64,000 nucleotides of DNA, taken from Beroe forskalii (taxonomy: Eukaryota > Ctenophora > Nuda > Beroida > Beroidae). The notes beneath the pieces are model-generated. The model saw only the letters and a list, made by a program, of their open reading frames with translations, did not search any database and had not been told where the DNA came from. The DNA is taken from NCBI GenBank assembly GCA_011033025.1, contig WFMF01000136.1, forward strand, positions 62,001-126,000. The letters are read 5' to 3'. Positions 63,131 through 64,000 of this stretch are shown piece by piece. How positions within the stretch are numbered: the stretch's first letter is position 1; every line of letters begins with the position of its first letter. Made by a program: the position numbers and the translations under genes.

Positions 63131-64000
63131 ACATTATGGAAATAGAACAAGTATGAAAGTATGAGTGATAATTGAATGAAGATCATGAAGCAGGCATCAA
63201 TGGAGTTAAGACTGAGCTTTTCAAGCTTCTCAAACTTTTATATATGAACTTGTACTCTGTTTTCTGATTCTGAGTCATGAGGATGTCTTGACTTTCTTCT
63301 CCAAAATGATTATACTCAGCGCGAAAGTGAGAAAAATGATGTGTTTAGGTAGAACAGCTCATCGTTTCCACGGGTTTTATATGCCCACTCTTAGTTCCCT
63401 AAACAGCAAATTGGCTTGCCATTTTCAACCACATGCCAGCAGATGTCTACTACTCTACTCTAGACACGTAAACATGTGAGAGCTGGATTTAAATAAAACT
63501 GCCTCGAATGGTTGAGTTTATGGAAGGTTAACCTTCATTCTTCATCTCACTGAATCTTCCTGCTGCTGTCCACTTGACAAAGGGACAGTGGACCCGCCTC
63601 TGCCCACAATACACCCTTATATAAGGACTTTATGCTAATTAAATAGGGCAATTAAATATAAATATTGAATAGGGCATGACTGAGAAGAACACTGATTCCT
63701 CATCTAAATTCTATAGTCTAGCTTTAACTTTACGCTACGGATGTTGAATATTGAGAGGGACCGAGTAGGCGAGATTACCTGAGCATTAGGAGTGTTAGCT
63801 CAGCTAAATGCAGTTTAAGCAACCGATTCCTGGATTCCATTGTTAGCAAACGCTGAACAATCCAAGCGAGAAGAGGGAGACCTTTGAATGCAGAGTGTCA
63901 CATGGTTTTAAGAGGTTTAAAATCATTCTATAATCCTTTACCACCATTCCTTGCGGACAAAGGGGAGTTCTCGATTCTGAACATTATCTATTGTGGGGCA
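63131..64000. other. 3' UTR and downstream flank of ammonium transporter gene
   Basis: A candidate poly(A) signal AATAAA lies at 63492-63497. No further gene recognised to the window end. Confidence 0.45.

Overview
The window is eukaryotic and most likely from an invertebrate animal. Protein-coding genes are split by GT-AG introns, about two thirds of the sequence is repeats, and the recognisable proteins (cytoplasmic poly(A)-binding protein, an EXD2-like 3'-5' exonuclease, an AMT-type ammonium transporter, a RasGEF-domain protein) are animal-type. The sequence alone does not fix the phylum. There are no bacterial operons, CRISPR arrays or tRNA genes that I can see.

Layout. (1) 0-5.2 kb: minus-strand exons of a RasGEF-domain gene, with a 33-bp satellite in an intron. 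(2) 5-19.5 kb: two diverged copies (A, 5.0-12.4 kb; B, 13.0-19.5 kb) of one segment. Each carries the same exon and a truncated Penelope-like element, and they differ by insertions: a PHD/RT retrotransposon in A; a hairpin-rich block, a 236-bp element, a 60-bp MITE and a 750-bp block in B. (3) 19.5-24.8 kb: a giant inverted repeat with arms of about 1.06 kb, the left arm split by a 1.18-kb TIR transposon. (4) 25-32.3 kb: MITE-like elements, palindromes and GC-rich repeats, with a 100-N gap at 30615-30714. (5) 32.9-35.9 kb: the 3' six exons of a poly(A)-binding protein gene on the minus strand. (6) 36.7-40.2 kb: a second retrotransposon copy. (7) 41.2-48.7 and 51.7-57.5 kb: a second duplicated segment. 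Each copy holds a retrotransposon and the start of the EXD2-like gene, and the first copy is bracketed by poor-quality sequence. (8) 57.2-63.1 kb: the complete EXD2-like gene (one frameshift) and a complete 11-exon ammonium transporter gene.

The most distinctive element is a retrotransposon family present in four copies (5.4-8.3 minus; 36.7-40.2, 43.8-47.2 and 53.0-56.2 kb plus). It encodes one protein of about 1,100 residues: an N-terminal PHD finger next to an AT-hook-like motif, a reverse transcriptase (DADNAF, EGCTQGD, YADD), and a C-terminal CxC..H..C finger followed by an RHN/RLDI/FDV block that looks like an R2-type restriction-like endonuclease. It has no apurinic-type endonuclease and no poly(A) tail. 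A 236-bp element with a clean 13-bp target duplication shares its first ~42 bases with the 5' end of this family. Every copy in the window is broken. Several of the breaks look more like assembly error than biology.
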